Assembly: GCA_946414315.1 (NCBI GenBank)
Contig: CAMKNZ010000001.1
Coordinates: 124,001-188,000, forward strand
Direction of reading: 5' to 3'
DNA: 64,000 bases
Source: an uncultured Clostridia bacterium
GTDB lineage: Bacteria > Bacillota > Clostridia > Christensenellales > Aristaeellaceae
The notes beneath the pieces were generated by a model, which saw only the letters and a program-made list of their open reading frames with translations, was not told the origin of the DNA and ran no database searches. The translations under genes and the position numbers were made by a program. Of the stretch, positions 48,459 through 58,419 are shown in pieces (position 1 is the stretch's first letter; each line of letters starts with the position of its first letter).

Positions 48459-49259
48459 TTAACTGCCTGTTGACCGATAGAATCTCATTGCTTTCCGGAA
48501 CAACAGGTACATGATCCCGAATAGTACCAGACCGGACAGCGGCGTCACATACGCGACCCACTCCGGCCAGCCGTACAGCGGCTTGTCCAGAATCATCGAA
48601 GCCGGCACATGCATAACCAGCGCGAAAGGCGCAATCACCGTAAACAGCACCCGCAGCGCCCGGGGATAGATATCGCTCGGATACTCGCAGGCGCTCCGCC
48701 CGCCGTAGGTCAGCGTGTTCGCCAGTTCCACGGATTTCACGCTGTGGATGCACAGGATCGCCACGATCATGAACAGCCCCAGGATCAGCCAGAAGCTGAA
48801 GAAGATCGCTTCGATGAACAGCAGGACCTTCGGCAGCGTCCAGGCGATCTTTGAAAGATTGCTGCCCAGCACCAGGCTCACGACACCGACGGCGATACAG
48901 GTAATCCGCCGCGGGTCCGCCGCGCTGCACAGCACCTGCGTCAGTACGCCCCTCGGCCGCAGCAGCACCGTGTCCAGCTGGCCGGTCCGTACCATGTACG
49001 GGAAATTGCCGGTCACTCCCCGGCCGAAGATCTCCGTCAGGTAAAAGGAAACCGACATCAGGCCGAAAAAGAAGTACAGGTCGCCCGGTCCCCACTGGTT
49101 CAGCCGGTCAAACCGGTCGATCAGCAGGATCAGCGCCAGCATTTCCCCGCCTTCCATCACCAGCTGGGCAATGGTCTGCATCAGGAAAGAAAGCGGATAC
49201 TGCAGCTGGCTCTTGATCAGGATCGCCATGGACCGGCCATACAGACGAAGTGTGTTCAT
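48459..49259 (-). CDS. ABC-2 family exporter permease (COG3694-like)
   Basis: Six-TM permease; adjacent permease and ATPase. Confidence 0.85.
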   Translation of the reverse strand: MNTLRLYGRSMAILIKSQLQYPLSFLMQTIAQLVMEGGEMLALILLIDRFDRLNQWGPGDLYFFFGLMSVSFYLTEIFGRGVTGNFPYMVRTGQLDTVLLRPRGVLTQVLCSAADPRRITCIAVGVVSLVLGSNLSKIAWTLPKVLLFIEAIFFSFWLILGLFMIVAILCIHSVKSVELANTLTYGGRSACEYPSDIYPRALRVLFTVIAPFALVMHVPASMILDKPLYGWPEWVAYVTPLSGLVLFGIMYLLFRKAMRFYRSTGS

Positions 49260-49263
49260 TCCG

Positions 49264-50055
49264 TCAACCTCCCTGTATGATCAGTTTTCGCTGGTTTGTC
49301 CGCCAGAACGTGCAGCCGATGAAAACCAGCAGCGCCGTCCAGCAGATCTGGATCAGCAGCGCCTCCGGCGCCTGGGAAACCGCGTACTCACCCGTATACA
49401 GCCGGATCGGCGTATCCAGCAGCTGGGCATAGGGCAGCAGGGTAATCACCCGCTGCCAGCTGTCCGGAAACAGCGTCAGCGGCAGGATATTGCCGGCAAG
49501 CGTCATCATCAGCAGGTTCAGCATTCCCTGCATTCCCCTGGGGTCCAGCGTCCGCATCGTGAACGCCATTGTGATATTTTCCAGCGCTGAAACGCAGAAC
49601 AGGCCCAGGATCAGCCCGAGGAGCGCAAGCAGCAGCGCGGGAACGGACGCGGGCAGGCAGAGTCCCCAGCCTTCCGGCAGCAGCGCGGCGAACACCAGCA
49701 TGGGCAGCGCCCGCAGGACGCTTCCGGTCAGTTTCTGTGCCAGGATCCGGGCGTAGTAATAGCCATACAGATGCAGCGGCCGGCACAGGTCGTAGGCGAT
49801 GGCGCCCGTCCTGATCTTGTCCAGCAGTTCCGGATCCGTTGCCACCAGCATCCGGAAAAAGGCCTGCTGCAGCCAGACGTAGGTCGTCACATGGCTCAGT
49901 GGCATCGTCTGCGGCTTCCCGGCATACAGTGCCCGGTAGATCGCCACCAGCACGATCCCGAAAAAAAGCTGGCAGATGAGACCGCCCAGCACCGCGCCCC
50001 GATACTGGGTCTCCATTTTCCTTCTCATCCGGAAGATCGATAAATATGCTCTCAT
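49264..50055 (-). CDS. ABC-2 family exporter permease (COG4587-like)
   Basis: Six-TM permease; start at ATG 50055 (MRAYLSIFRMRRK). Confidence 0.85.
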   Translation of the reverse strand: MRAYLSIFRMRRKMETQYRGAVLGGLICQLFFGIVLVAIYRALYAGKPQTMPLSHVTTYVWLQQAFFRMLVATDPELLDKIRTGAIAYDLCRPLHLYGYYYARILAQKLTGSVLRALPMLVFAALLPEGWGLCLPASVPALLLALLGLILGLFCVSALENITMAFTMRTLDPRGMQGMLNLLMMTLAGNILPLTLFPDSWQRVITLLPYAQLLDTPIRLYTGEYAVSQAPEALLIQICWTALLVFIGCTFWRTNQRKLIIQGG

Positions 50056-50056
50056 C

Positions 50057-50866
50057 TTATATCCCCAGATCCCGATACATGTCGGCAATCACATGGTCGA
50101 TATTCCGATGTTCCTCCACCTGCACGGTCCGCTTCGTATCGTATTTCGACAGCATCTCCTGCAGGCCGCCGTCATACAGCTTTTCCCCGTGCCCGATCAC
50201 CATCACCCGGGGACACAGGGCGGCGATATCCTCCATGTCGTGAGTCGTCAGCAGGATTGTGGTGCCTTTCTCCTGGTTCTCCCAGAGAAGGAAATCCCGC
50301 AGCGCCAGCTTGCTCACCGCGTCCAGGCCGATGGTCGGCTCGTCCAGGAACAGCAGCTCGGGGCTGTGAAGCAAGCTGCCGCACAGTTCCGCCCGCATCC
50401 GCTGGCCCAGGCTCAGAAGCCGCAGCGGCGTCCGCAGCAGGTTGCCCAGCTGCAGCGCCTCGGTCAGCTCGTTCAGCCTTTTCTGATAGTCCGCCTCGGA
50501 TACCCGGTAGATATCCCGCAGCAGGGAATAGCTGTCCAGCAGCGGCACGTCCCACCACAGCTGGCTCCGCTGGCCGAAGACCACACCGATCCGGCGCACA
50601 TGCGCTTTCCGGTCTGTCCAGGGCGTCATCCCGCCGACGGATACTTTTCCGTTCTCCGGCACCAGAATCCCCGACAGGATCTTGACCGTGGTGGATTTGC
50701 CGGCGCCGTTCGGTCCGATATAGCCTACCAGTTCACCCTTTTCGATCTCAAAGGAGACATCCTTCAGCGCATGGATCGTCTCTTTTTCGCGCATCAAAGA
50801 ACCCTTCTCCCGCTTTTTTCGGACGGTAAAGGTCTTGCAGAGATGGTCGACGGAAATATAGCTCAT
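50057..50866 (-). CDS. ABC transporter ATP-binding protein (COG4586-like)
   Basis: GPNGAGKSTTVKILSGIL, LSLGQRMRAELCGSLLHSPELLFLDEPTIGLD. Confidence 0.93.
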   Translation of the reverse strand: MSYISVDHLCKTFTVRKKREKGSLMREKETIHALKDVSFEIEKGELVGYIGPNGAGKSTTVKILSGILVPENGKVSVGGMTPWTDRKAHVRRIGVVFGQRSQLWWDVPLLDSYSLLRDIYRVSEADYQKRLNELTEALQLGNLLRTPLRLLSLGQRMRAELCGSLLHSPELLFLDEPTIGLDAVSKLALRDFLLWENQEKGTTILLTTHDMEDIAALCPRVMVIGHGEKLYDGGLQEMLSKYDTKRTVQVEEHRNIDHVIADMYRDLGI

Positions 50867-50991
50867 GAAAAATCCTCCGGATGATATCCTGAGTATGGTC
50901 AGGAGTCTTTCCTTGCAGCGGATTATTCTGATTCTGGATCCTAATCAATACAAGCAGGGTAAGAATGTATCATATCTGCCTGCAGAAATCA

Positions 50992-51017
50992 AGCCCTGCG
51001 GTTTATACCGCAGGGCT
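50992..51017 (-). terminator. Terminator-like hairpin after the M3 peptidase gene
   Basis: agccctgcggt/accgcagggct stem, 4-nt loop, moderate T-rich tail. Confidence 0.5.
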
Positions 51018-51039
51018 AAGGGTATGCCAATGCTCCCTG

Positions 51040-52746
51040 TCATTCAATCCCGGCCAGGTCAAAGTTTTCGAGCCATCTGGTCGCGGTTTCGCAGACCTCT
51101 TTCAGGCATGCCTCGTCAAAGGGTGTCTTCAGATCAGCATTTTGCAGCAGGCCGGTAAACGTACGGCTGCCGCCCTGTTCGGTATACGCCATATAATGCT
51201 TCCACGCGTCTTCGGGATCCTTTTGGATCATTGCCCAGATCTCCAGGGCAACCGTCTGCGCCAGGCAGTAATCGATATAGTAGAAGGGCATCCCGTAAAT
51301 ATGGAGCTGGCGCTGCCAGCCTTCGCCCTCGCTGTAGAAGGGAATCTCCCCGTCCAGTTTCATCCAGGGCATATAGATCCCAAGCAGCCGTTTCCACTCC
51401 GCGTGACGTTCAGCTGGCGTCATCCCGGGTTTTTCATAAACGATATGCTGGAAGTGGTCCACCATCGTCCCGTAGGGAATAAACGTGATTGCGTCGGAAA
51501 GATGGCTGTAGACAAATTTCTTCGCGTCTGCGCCGAAGAATCCTTCCGCGTTCTTCCATCCGAAGAACTCCATGCTCATGGAGTGTACTTCGCATGCTTC
51601 CATGCTCGGGTCCGCGTACTCAGTGGGAATTCGCCTGCGGTTCATCCAGTATGCAAAGGCATGGCCCGCTTCGTGGGTCACCACCTCAACGTCATGCTGG
51701 GTGCCGTTGAAATTCGCAAAAATGAACGGACGCTCATACTGCGGAAGACTGGTACAGTAACCGCCCGCCTGCTTCCCTTCCGTAGAAAGCACATCCAGAA
51801 GCTGTTCATCAAGCATTGTCCGGAAAAACTCGCTCGTTTCCGGTGAGAGCGCGTCATAGAACTTTTTCCCCTGCGCCAGAAGATCGTCCGGCGTTCCGAC
51901 GGGGCGCGGATTGCCGCTTCGAAAACTCAACGCGGCGTCCGCGAAGGTCAGCGGATAGGTTTTCCCAAGCCGCTTCGCCTGCTCGCGCATGATTGAATCC
52001 GCTACCGGGACGAGATACTTCCGTACGGCCGCACGGAACTTTTCAACGTCTTCTTTCGTGTAACAGTTCCGTCCCATCCGGTAGTAGCCCAGCCGGGTAT
52101 ATCCGTCATAGCCGAGCTTTCTCCCCATCCCGTCCCGCAGGCGGGTCAGCTCGTCATAAATCCTGTCAAGCTGCTCCTGGTGCTCCTTGTACCACTGCCC
52201 GTCAGCCTTCCAGGCGGCAAGGCGCCGCGCGTCATCCGCATCGGTCCGGAACGGTGCAAGCTGGGAAAGGGTATAAACGCCGTCTTCGAACGGGATCTGG
52301 GCCGAGGCGATCAGATCGTCATATGCTCTGACCAGCTCGTTTTCCTTCTGCATATCGGAAATAATGTCGGGAGAGAAGGTTTTTCGCTGGATTTCGGCAT
52401 TCACAAACAGCAGATCGCCGTACTCTTTTTCAAAATCCTTGCGGAAAGTCGACTGAAGCATCGCTTCAAGCCACGCTTGTTTATATTCTTCAATTTCCGG
52501 TCCGAAGTTGTCCCAGAATGCTTTTTCTCTGCTGTAAAACTCGTCCCGCGTGTCGATGGACTGGCGGATATACGCCAGCGTTCCCGCCGTTTCCACAGCC
52601 TTTGACCGTTCCTCTTCCTCCAGGAATACCGCCCGGGCTTCCTCGTAGCTTTTTGCGTTCCTGAGTTTTTCGGTCGCTTCCTTTATCTCTGCGGTCACTT
52701 CTTCAGGATCCGGCCTTTTGTAGGGCATTTCGCTGAATGTCATCAT
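51040..52746 (-). CDS. M3 family oligoendopeptidase
   Basis: HEAGHAFAYWMNRRR zinc motif; start at ATG 52746 after aaaggag. Confidence 0.92.
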   Translation of the reverse strand: MMTFSEMPYKRPDPEEVTAEIKEATEKLRNAKSYEEARAVFLEEEERSKAVETAGTLAYIRQSIDTRDEFYSREKAFWDNFGPEIEEYKQAWLEAMLQSTFRKDFEKEYGDLLFVNAEIQRKTFSPDIISDMQKENELVRAYDDLIASAQIPFEDGVYTLSQLAPFRTDADDARRLAAWKADGQWYKEHQEQLDRIYDELTRLRDGMGRKLGYDGYTRLGYYRMGRNCYTKEDVEKFRAAVRKYLVPVADSIMREQAKRLGKTYPLTFADAALSFRSGNPRPVGTPDDLLAQGKKFYDALSPETSEFFRTMLDEQLLDVLSTEGKQAGGYCTSLPQYERPFIFANFNGTQHDVEVVTHEAGHAFAYWMNRRRIPTEYADPSMEACEVHSMSMEFFGWKNAEGFFGADAKKFVYSHLSDAITFIPYGTMVDHFQHIVYEKPGMTPAERHAEWKRLLGIYMPWMKLDGEIPFYSEGEGWQRQLHIYGMPFYYIDYCLAQTVALEIWAMIQKDPEDAWKHYMAYTEQGGSRTFTGLLQNADLKTPFDEACLKEVCETATRWLENFDLAGIE

Positions 52747-52906
52747 GGTTTGTTCTCCTTTCAGACCAACCTGTTTATTGTAAAGCCTTCTTTCTATAGG
52801 CCTTCTCCGTTTTCCTGCATGATCTTTCCGGGATTCATCATCCGGTTGGCCTCTTATCGTATCCATCTGCTGAAAATCCGGCGTCATTTTCTACTGCACA
52901 AATATG

Positions 52907-52935
52907 TTGCCTGCTGCAGACAATAATGGTATCAT
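52907..52935 (+). promoter_or_regulatory. Predicted promoter of the moxR operon
   Basis: TTGCCT-17 bp-TATCAT. Confidence 0.5.
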
Positions 52936-52994
52936 AAATTCGAAATACTGCCGTTAATATATTTACCTGATATTCTCAACATGGAGGCTCATCC

Positions 52995-53936
52995 ATGCAA
53001 ACGCAGCCTTTTGTCGATCTGAAAGAGAAGATCCTGAAAAACTGCAGCCGAATCATTGTCGGCAAGGAAGAAGTGATCGAACAGATCGTTGTCTGCCTGA
53101 TCGCTTCGGGGCACATTCTTCTGGAGGATGTGCCTGGAACCGGCAAAACCATGCTGCTGCGTGCTTTTGCCCGGAGTATCGGCGGCGAGTTCCGACGGAT
53201 TCAGTTCACGCCTGATCTGATGCCCTCGGACTTAACAGGCATCAATTTTTTCAATCAGAAGAAAAGCGAATTTGAATTCCGTCCCGGCCCGCTCTTTGCC
53301 CAGGTCATCCTGGCGGATGAGATCAACCGGGCCACCCCCCGCAGCCAGTCGGCGCTGCTGGAGGTCATGGAGGAAAAGCAGATCACGGTGGACGGCGTCT
53401 CCTATGCCATGAAAGAACCGTATCTGGTCATGGCCAGCCAGAACCCGCTGGAATCCTACGGCACATTCCCCCTGCCCGAAGCTCAGATGGACCGCTTCTT
53501 CATGCGGCTGAAATTGGGATACATGACGAGAGAACAGGAGATCAGCGTGCTGCGCCGTCCGGATACGCGTGTACTGCTGGAGGAACTGCAGCCGGTTGTG
53601 CAGCCCGAAGAACTGGAATCCCTACGGGAAAGCTATCCCCAGGTCCGCGTCAGCGATGACATCGCCGCCTATATGATGGATCTGATAGACGCCACCCGGC
53701 GCAGTGAGATGCTGATCAGCGGTATATCCACCCGCGGCAGTCTTGCGCTGTTCCGTGCATGCCAGATCATCGCAGCACTGCGGGGGCGGGATTATGTGAT
53801 CCCGGAGGATGTGAAGCTGGAAGCCCTGTGCGTCCTTCCCCACCGCCTGACCCTGATCAACCAGAGCCATCTGGACACGGTTCAGTTTCTTCAGAACCTG
53901 CTGGACGAAATCCCTGTTCCGCTGGAGAAGTTATGA
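52995..53936 (+). CDS. MoxR family AAA+ ATPase
   Basis: EDVPGTGKTMLLRAFARSIGG, DEINRATPRSQSALLEVMEE. Confidence 0.95.
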   Translation: MQTQPFVDLKEKILKNCSRIIVGKEEVIEQIVVCLIASGHILLEDVPGTGKTMLLRAFARSIGGEFRRIQFTPDLMPSDLTGINFFNQKKSEFEFRPGPLFAQVILADEINRATPRSQSALLEVMEEKQITVDGVSYAMKEPYLVMASQNPLESYGTFPLPEAQMDRFFMRLKLGYMTREQEISVLRRPDTRVLLEELQPVVQPEELESLRESYPQVRVSDDIAAYMMDLIDATRRSEMLISGISTRGSLALFRACQIIAALRGRDYVIPEDVKLEALCVLPHRLTLINQSHLDTVQFLQNLLDEIPVPLEKL

Positions 53937-55003
53937 TCCCCGCTGTTCTGCTGCTTACGGTCATGATTCTTGCGCTGTTTGAGATCGCCAGCCGCCGGGC
54001 GGATCTCCGGAATCTTCATGTACATTTTTCCATCGACACAAAACTGTCGGAGCCGGGTGAAACTGTTACCCTTCGGTATACTGTGCGCAACAGCAGCCCC
54101 TTGCCCGTCATGTATGCCGGACTCTCCCTGCGGCTGGATACTGCCTTTACTCCGGAAGAGGATGAGGAATTCATGCGGAAGCATGCCGTCTCCGACTTTG
54201 CCGGCACCCTGATCTCCCATAATTTCTATCTGGCGCCGAAGCGGCAGTTCTCAGGAAAACTGCGGTTCTCTGTCCGACAGCGGGGTTTGTATGACCTGGG
54301 CCGGTATTATCTGGAATTCGGTGATTTCCTTGGTCTGAAGCCCCGCGTGCTCTCAGAGGATACCGGCATCCGGATCATCTGCACCGCAGCGTCCTGCGAT
54401 ACGCCGTCCATCCGTGCCCTGGGCGGGGAACTGGGAGCTGTTTCCGTCCGGCGTTTTCTGTATGACGACCCGACTATGGTCCTGGGATACCGTGATTATT
54501 CCGGCCGGGAACCGCTGAAACAGATTTCCTGGAACCAAAGCGCCAAAGCGGGCCGGCTGATCGTGCGGCAGCATGACTTCACCACAGACCGTGCCGCCGC
54601 GGTCATCGTGAACATTGATCCCTCCTCCCGCCGGCTGATGGAGCACTGCCTTTCCCTGACAAGCAGCGTATGCAAAATCCTGGAAAAAGAGCAGATTCCC
54701 TATGCCATGATGAGCAACGGTGATCTTCAATCCCTGACGGAAGGGCTCGGCGCAAGCCATCTCTTTTTCATTCAGCGGCGCATCGGTTTATCCCGTCTCA
54801 CCGGCTATACCGGATTTGCTTCCGTAATCGAGAACTGCCTGCGCCGGAAAAAGCCAGGCTGCACCCACATCGTCATAACCCCTTCTCTGGACGAGGCCAC
54901 ACAGGCCGCCATCAGCCGGCTCACCCGCCATATTGACCGGAAACCTGTTATTCTCTGCGCAGAAGATGATCTGGTACAAACAGAAAGGAAGAGCGCTTCA
55001 TGA
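53933..55003 (+). CDS. DUF58 domain protein
   Basis: RRFLYDDPTMVLGYRDYSGREPLKQISWNQSAKAGRLIVRQHD; start at ATG 53933, overlaps moxR by 4 bp. Confidence 0.88.
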   Translation: MIPAVLLLTVMILALFEIASRRADLRNLHVHFSIDTKLSEPGETVTLRYTVRNSSPLPVMYAGLSLRLDTAFTPEEDEEFMRKHAVSDFAGTLISHNFYLAPKRQFSGKLRFSVRQRGLYDLGRYYLEFGDFLGLKPRVLSEDTGIRIICTAASCDTPSIRALGGELGAVSVRRFLYDDPTMVLGYRDYSGREPLKQISWNQSAKAGRLIVRQHDFTTDRAAAVIVNIDPSSRRLMEHCLSLTSSVCKILEKEQIPYAMMSNGDLQSLTEGLGASHLFFIQRRIGLSRLTGYTGFASVIENCLRRKKPGCTHIVITPSLDEATQAAISRLTRHIDRKPVILCAEDDLVQTERKSAS

Positions 55004-56226
55004 AACATACTTTCGTTCTCCGGATAACTGCCGGGATCTGCTTTTATTTCTCCGTGCTGAACATTTTCGAAGCATTGCATGTATGGCGTCTGCCCATGGC
55101 TTTGTTTACGGCGTTCAGTCTGCTGCTGGGTATGATCATCGTCCGTTTCAGGAACCAGGCAATCAGAGGCATCCTTTCGATTGTGCCTGCTCTCTGTTTC
55201 CTGGTCGGCCCTTTCAGTCTCATGATAATCCTCCCGTTGCTGGCATGCTTCTGGTATTTCTGCATGATGGTCCGGGGAAACTATGCCATGCCCCTGGAAG
55301 AATACCGCAGAGTTTATATCCTGACGTTACTCGTCAACCTGGTTTTCCTGGCCGCCAACATCGCGGACTCGACCATTTATTCAAACCATGCTGTTTCCAT
55401 AGACAGCCTGGTCTATACTGCTGTGTTCCTGTTTTTGGGTGTATTCGCTATGCGGCGTATGCAGATGGGAGCCGAAATGAGCATGAACTGGCAGTTGCGG
55501 AACCTGCTGTCCATGATCGGCATCCCTTTGCTTTCTGTAGGTGCTGCCCTGATCATATTCCTGGTATTGCGTTACAGCCACCAGGCACTGACCGTTATAC
55601 TTACACCCATAGGACGTTTTTTTATATGGCTGTTCAGCAGGCTGTTCCCTTCCGGGAATCTGCCCATCGAAGAAATGTCTCTGGAGGAGTATGTCTGGTC
55701 AAAGAGAATTCCTCAGGTTGTGGAGATGGAATTCGGTGCCAATACTGAAATCGAAACGCTCACGCCTTCCAATGCTGACACAATGATTGTCGAACGCGCA
55801 GCTGCAATCGGCGGATGGATTCTGTTGGGGATCCTGCTGATCCTTGTGCTGGTGCTAATCTGGCGCAGGACAAAGCGGGATTACGCTGTCAAAGATCCGG
55901 AACTGTTTTATGACGAAACCGATCCGTCCGCCGCAGACGGAAGGCACAGCCGCCGTCGCAAACGTGTCCCGCTTACCGCAATCAACGCCCGCCAGCTTCG
56001 CCGGATCTATAAAACCTATCTGGAATACAGAAAAGATAAAGGAACAAACATACACGCTTCCGACACTTCCGCGGAAATCCTGGAGCGTGACCGGGAAATG
56101 AATGAAAGTGAAGACGCAGTTAAACTTCGCCAGCTGTATCTGGCTGCCCGCTACGGAAATCCCTCAGCCGTGACAAACGCCCAGGTACAGGAAGCTCAAG
56201 CCTGTCTGGAACGGATTATCGGATGA
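55000..56226 (+). CDS. Polytopic membrane protein with DUF4129-like C-terminus (transglutaminase-operon partner lacking a TGc domain)
   Basis: About 7 predicted TM segments; C-terminal soluble domain; overlaps DUF58 gene by 4 bp. Confidence 0.6.
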   Translation: MKHTFVLRITAGICFYFSVLNIFEALHVWRLPMALFTAFSLLLGMIIVRFRNQAIRGILSIVPALCFLVGPFSLMIILPLLACFWYFCMMVRGNYAMPLEEYRRVYILTLLVNLVFLAANIADSTIYSNHAVSIDSLVYTAVFLFLGVFAMRRMQMGAEMSMNWQLRNLLSMIGIPLLSVGAALIIFLVLRYSHQALTVILTPIGRFFIWLFSRLFPSGNLPIEEMSLEEYVWSKRIPQVVEMEFGANTEIETLTPSNADTMIVERAAAIGGWILLGILLILVLVLIWRRTKRDYAVKDPELFYDETDPSAADGRHSRRRKRVPLTAINARQLRRIYKTYLEYRKDKGTNIHASDTSAEILERDREMNESEDAVKLRQLYLAARYGNPSAVTNAQVQEAQACLERIIG

Positions 56227-56266
56227 TCATCGGATCATCCCTCTGCCCGGTTTGTACTGAAGAAGA

Positions 56267-56294
56267 AAAGCTGATCCTGTCCGGGATCAGCTTT
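56267..56294. terminator. Hairpin between convergent genes
   Basis: aaagctgatcc/ggatcagcttt 11-bp stem; weak T tail on minus strand. Confidence 0.5.
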
Positions 56295-56302
56295 CATGTT
56301 CA

Positions 56303-57448
56303 TTATTTCCCGCCCTGATAAACCGTCCGGGCGGGATCCTTTTGCAGTATCCAGCGGCCCTTTATATTGTCCGGCCAGCTTACGTTTTCCGGATCTTCCG
56401 CGCAGTTCAGCAGCACCAGCTGCCAGACCGCGTCTTCCGCTGTAATCCCGCTTCCGGCGATCACAGCGTCCTCGATCCGGTTCCGGAAATCTCCGGTGCG
56501 CACGTCATAGTACGCATGCCGTTTCAGTCCGGCTGTTTCATAGGCGCCGTATCCTTCGCTGTCAGGAAGCGAAGCGGAAAAACGCGCAGTGACCGCCGGG
56601 CCGCTGACAGTCAGGGATGTTTCCGGACGTTCGTCCTCCTTGGGAAAAACTGTCAGGGTCCGGCCCTGCCCGAGCAGCATGCTCAGTCCGCTTTTGCTGA
56701 AAAGCACACCCTCTGTGAACCCCGCTCCCCGGAGGTCCTCCGCCACCAGATCAATCAGCACCGCGTCCCTTAGCACACCAAGATCCAGCACAGGCGCAGT
56801 GATCTCCATTTCTTCGATCCCTTTTTGATACGCCGGTGAAACACGGAGACAGATCTCCGCTTCCTCGCCCTTTTCCGTGATCTCCAGTGAAAAAGTCCCG
56901 GAGGTATTGATCAGCGCGGTCAGTCTTGCAATCCGATCCGCCTGGTCCGCGTTCACGGCCGGGTCAAAATCCTGCGGATCCTCCAGATAAAGAAGCGTCT
57001 GCCATTCGCTGTTCAAAGCTCCCGCAAAAACACTGTACCCGGCGTTTTCTTCCGTTTTTGCCAGGGCTTTCGCCAGTACCCTTGCCAGCGTTTTTGAAAC
57101 AGTAACCTTTCGGCCTTCCTGCTCGTTCAGGGAGGCCAGATTGACAGAATCTTCATAAGTGTTCCGGGCATCCAGCAGTTCAACATTCCGGTACAGGGAA
57201 TCGCTGTATACTTTTTTTACGCGTTCGGTCAGGTCACGGATCTCAGCGCCGCTGCCCTCTGCCCAGTACTGCAGCGTCAGACCGGCTGTGTAGGTTACAT
57301 GCCCCTTTTGGACGTCTGCTTCAATGGTTTGCCAGCCCGGATCTTTGTGCCCGATCATTTTCACGCCGTATGTAAAGGAGAACACAGCCAGTGCAGCGGC
57401 AAAGAGAAAGAGGACCAGCCGGATCACTTTTTTCGGTTTCCGCAGCAT
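56303..57448 (-). CDS. Membrane-anchored degenerate ApbE-like (FAD:protein FMN transferase fold) protein
   Basis: N-terminal TM; pattern 'NLASLNEQEGRKVTVSKTLARVLAKALA', 'LDLGVLRDAVLIDLVAEDLRGAGFTEGVL', 'HAYYDVRTGDFRNRIEDAVIAGSGITAEDAVWQLVLL' resembles ApbE topology but lacks canonical motifs. Confidence 0.5.
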   Translation of the reverse strand: MLRKPKKVIRLVLFLFAAALAVFSFTYGVKMIGHKDPGWQTIEADVQKGHVTYTAGLTLQYWAEGSGAEIRDLTERVKKVYSDSLYRNVELLDARNTYEDSVNLASLNEQEGRKVTVSKTLARVLAKALAKTEENAGYSVFAGALNSEWQTLLYLEDPQDFDPAVNADQADRIARLTALINTSGTFSLEITEKGEEAEICLRVSPAYQKGIEEMEITAPVLDLGVLRDAVLIDLVAEDLRGAGFTEGVLFSKSGLSMLLGQGRTLTVFPKEDERPETSLTVSGPAVTARFSASLPDSEGYGAYETAGLKRHAYYDVRTGDFRNRIEDAVIAGSGITAEDAVWQLVLLNCAEDPENVSWPDNIKGRWILQKDPARTVYQGGK

Positions 57449-57474
57449 GGTCCTCTTCCTTTCGAATGGTTTAC

Positions 57475-58416
57475 TCAGCCGAAGCGCTTCTTTTTCGCTG
57501 CCTCGATCTCGTCCGGTGTTCCGTAAAGCCAGTGTCCGTTTCCCAGGTCAACCAGCGCCGGCTTTTCGTTCTCACCGTATTCCTTCGGTTCATACACAAA
57601 CAGCTTCTTTTTCTTTTCCAGGATCGGATCCGGAATCGGAATCGCGCTCATCAGGGAATGGGTATAGGGATGCAGCGGATAAGCGAACAGTTCTTCCGTC
57701 TCCGCAACTTCCATGATCCGTCCCTTGTAGATGACCACGATCCGGTCGGAAATGAACCGGACGATGGACAGATCGTGCGCTATGAACAGATAAGTCAGTC
57801 CGCGTTCCTGCTGGAACTTTTTCAGCAGGTTCAGCACCTGGGCCCGGATGGACACGTCCAGGGCGGAGATCGGCTCGTCCGCCACGATCAGTTCCGGCTC
57901 CATGACAATGGAGCGGGCCAGACCGACGCGCTGGCGCTGCCCGCCGGAAAACTCGTGCGGATAACGCGTCAGATGCTCGGGCAGCAGGCCGACGTCATTG
58001 ATGGCCCTTTCCACTTTTTCCATCCGGTCCCTGTCGTTCTTGAACAGATGGAAATTATACAGGCCTTCGGAAATGATGTATTCGATTGTAGCGCGTTCGT
58101 TCAGCGAGGCCGCGGGATCCTGAAAAACCATCTGGATCTTGCGGATCACTTCCCGGTCCTTTTTCCTGCTCAGCTTGCCGGAGATTTTCTCGCCTTTGAA
58201 ATAGATTGCCCCTTTGCTGCAGGGATTGATCCGGACGATCGCGCGGCCGATGGTTGTCTTTCCGGAGCCGGATTCTCCCACCAGTGAAAGCGTCTCTCCC
58301 TTATAGATATCAAAACTGACGTCGCTGACTGCCTTGAAACTGTTCTTGCCCTGCTTGAAGACAACATCCAGGTTCTGGACGGAAAGCAGTACTTCCCGGT
58401 TGCTCTGATTATCCAT
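57475..58416 (-). CDS. Oligopeptide ABC transporter ATP-binding protein (OppF-like)
   Basis: [49 protein letters not shown]. Confidence 0.94.
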   Translation of the reverse strand: MDNQSNREVLLSVQNLDVVFKQGKNSFKAVSDVSFDIYKGETLSLVGESGSGKTTIGRAIVRINPCSKGAIYFKGEKISGKLSRKKDREVIRKIQMVFQDPAASLNERATIEYIISEGLYNFHLFKNDRDRMEKVERAINDVGLLPEHLTRYPHEFSGGQRQRVGLARSIVMEPELIVADEPISALDVSIRAQVLNLLKKFQQERGLTYLFIAHDLSIVRFISDRIVVIYKGRIMEVAETEELFAYPLHPYTHSLMSAIPIPDPILEKKKKLFVYEPKEYGENEKPALVDLGNGHWLYGTPDEIEAAKKKRFG

Positions 58417-58419
58417 GCT

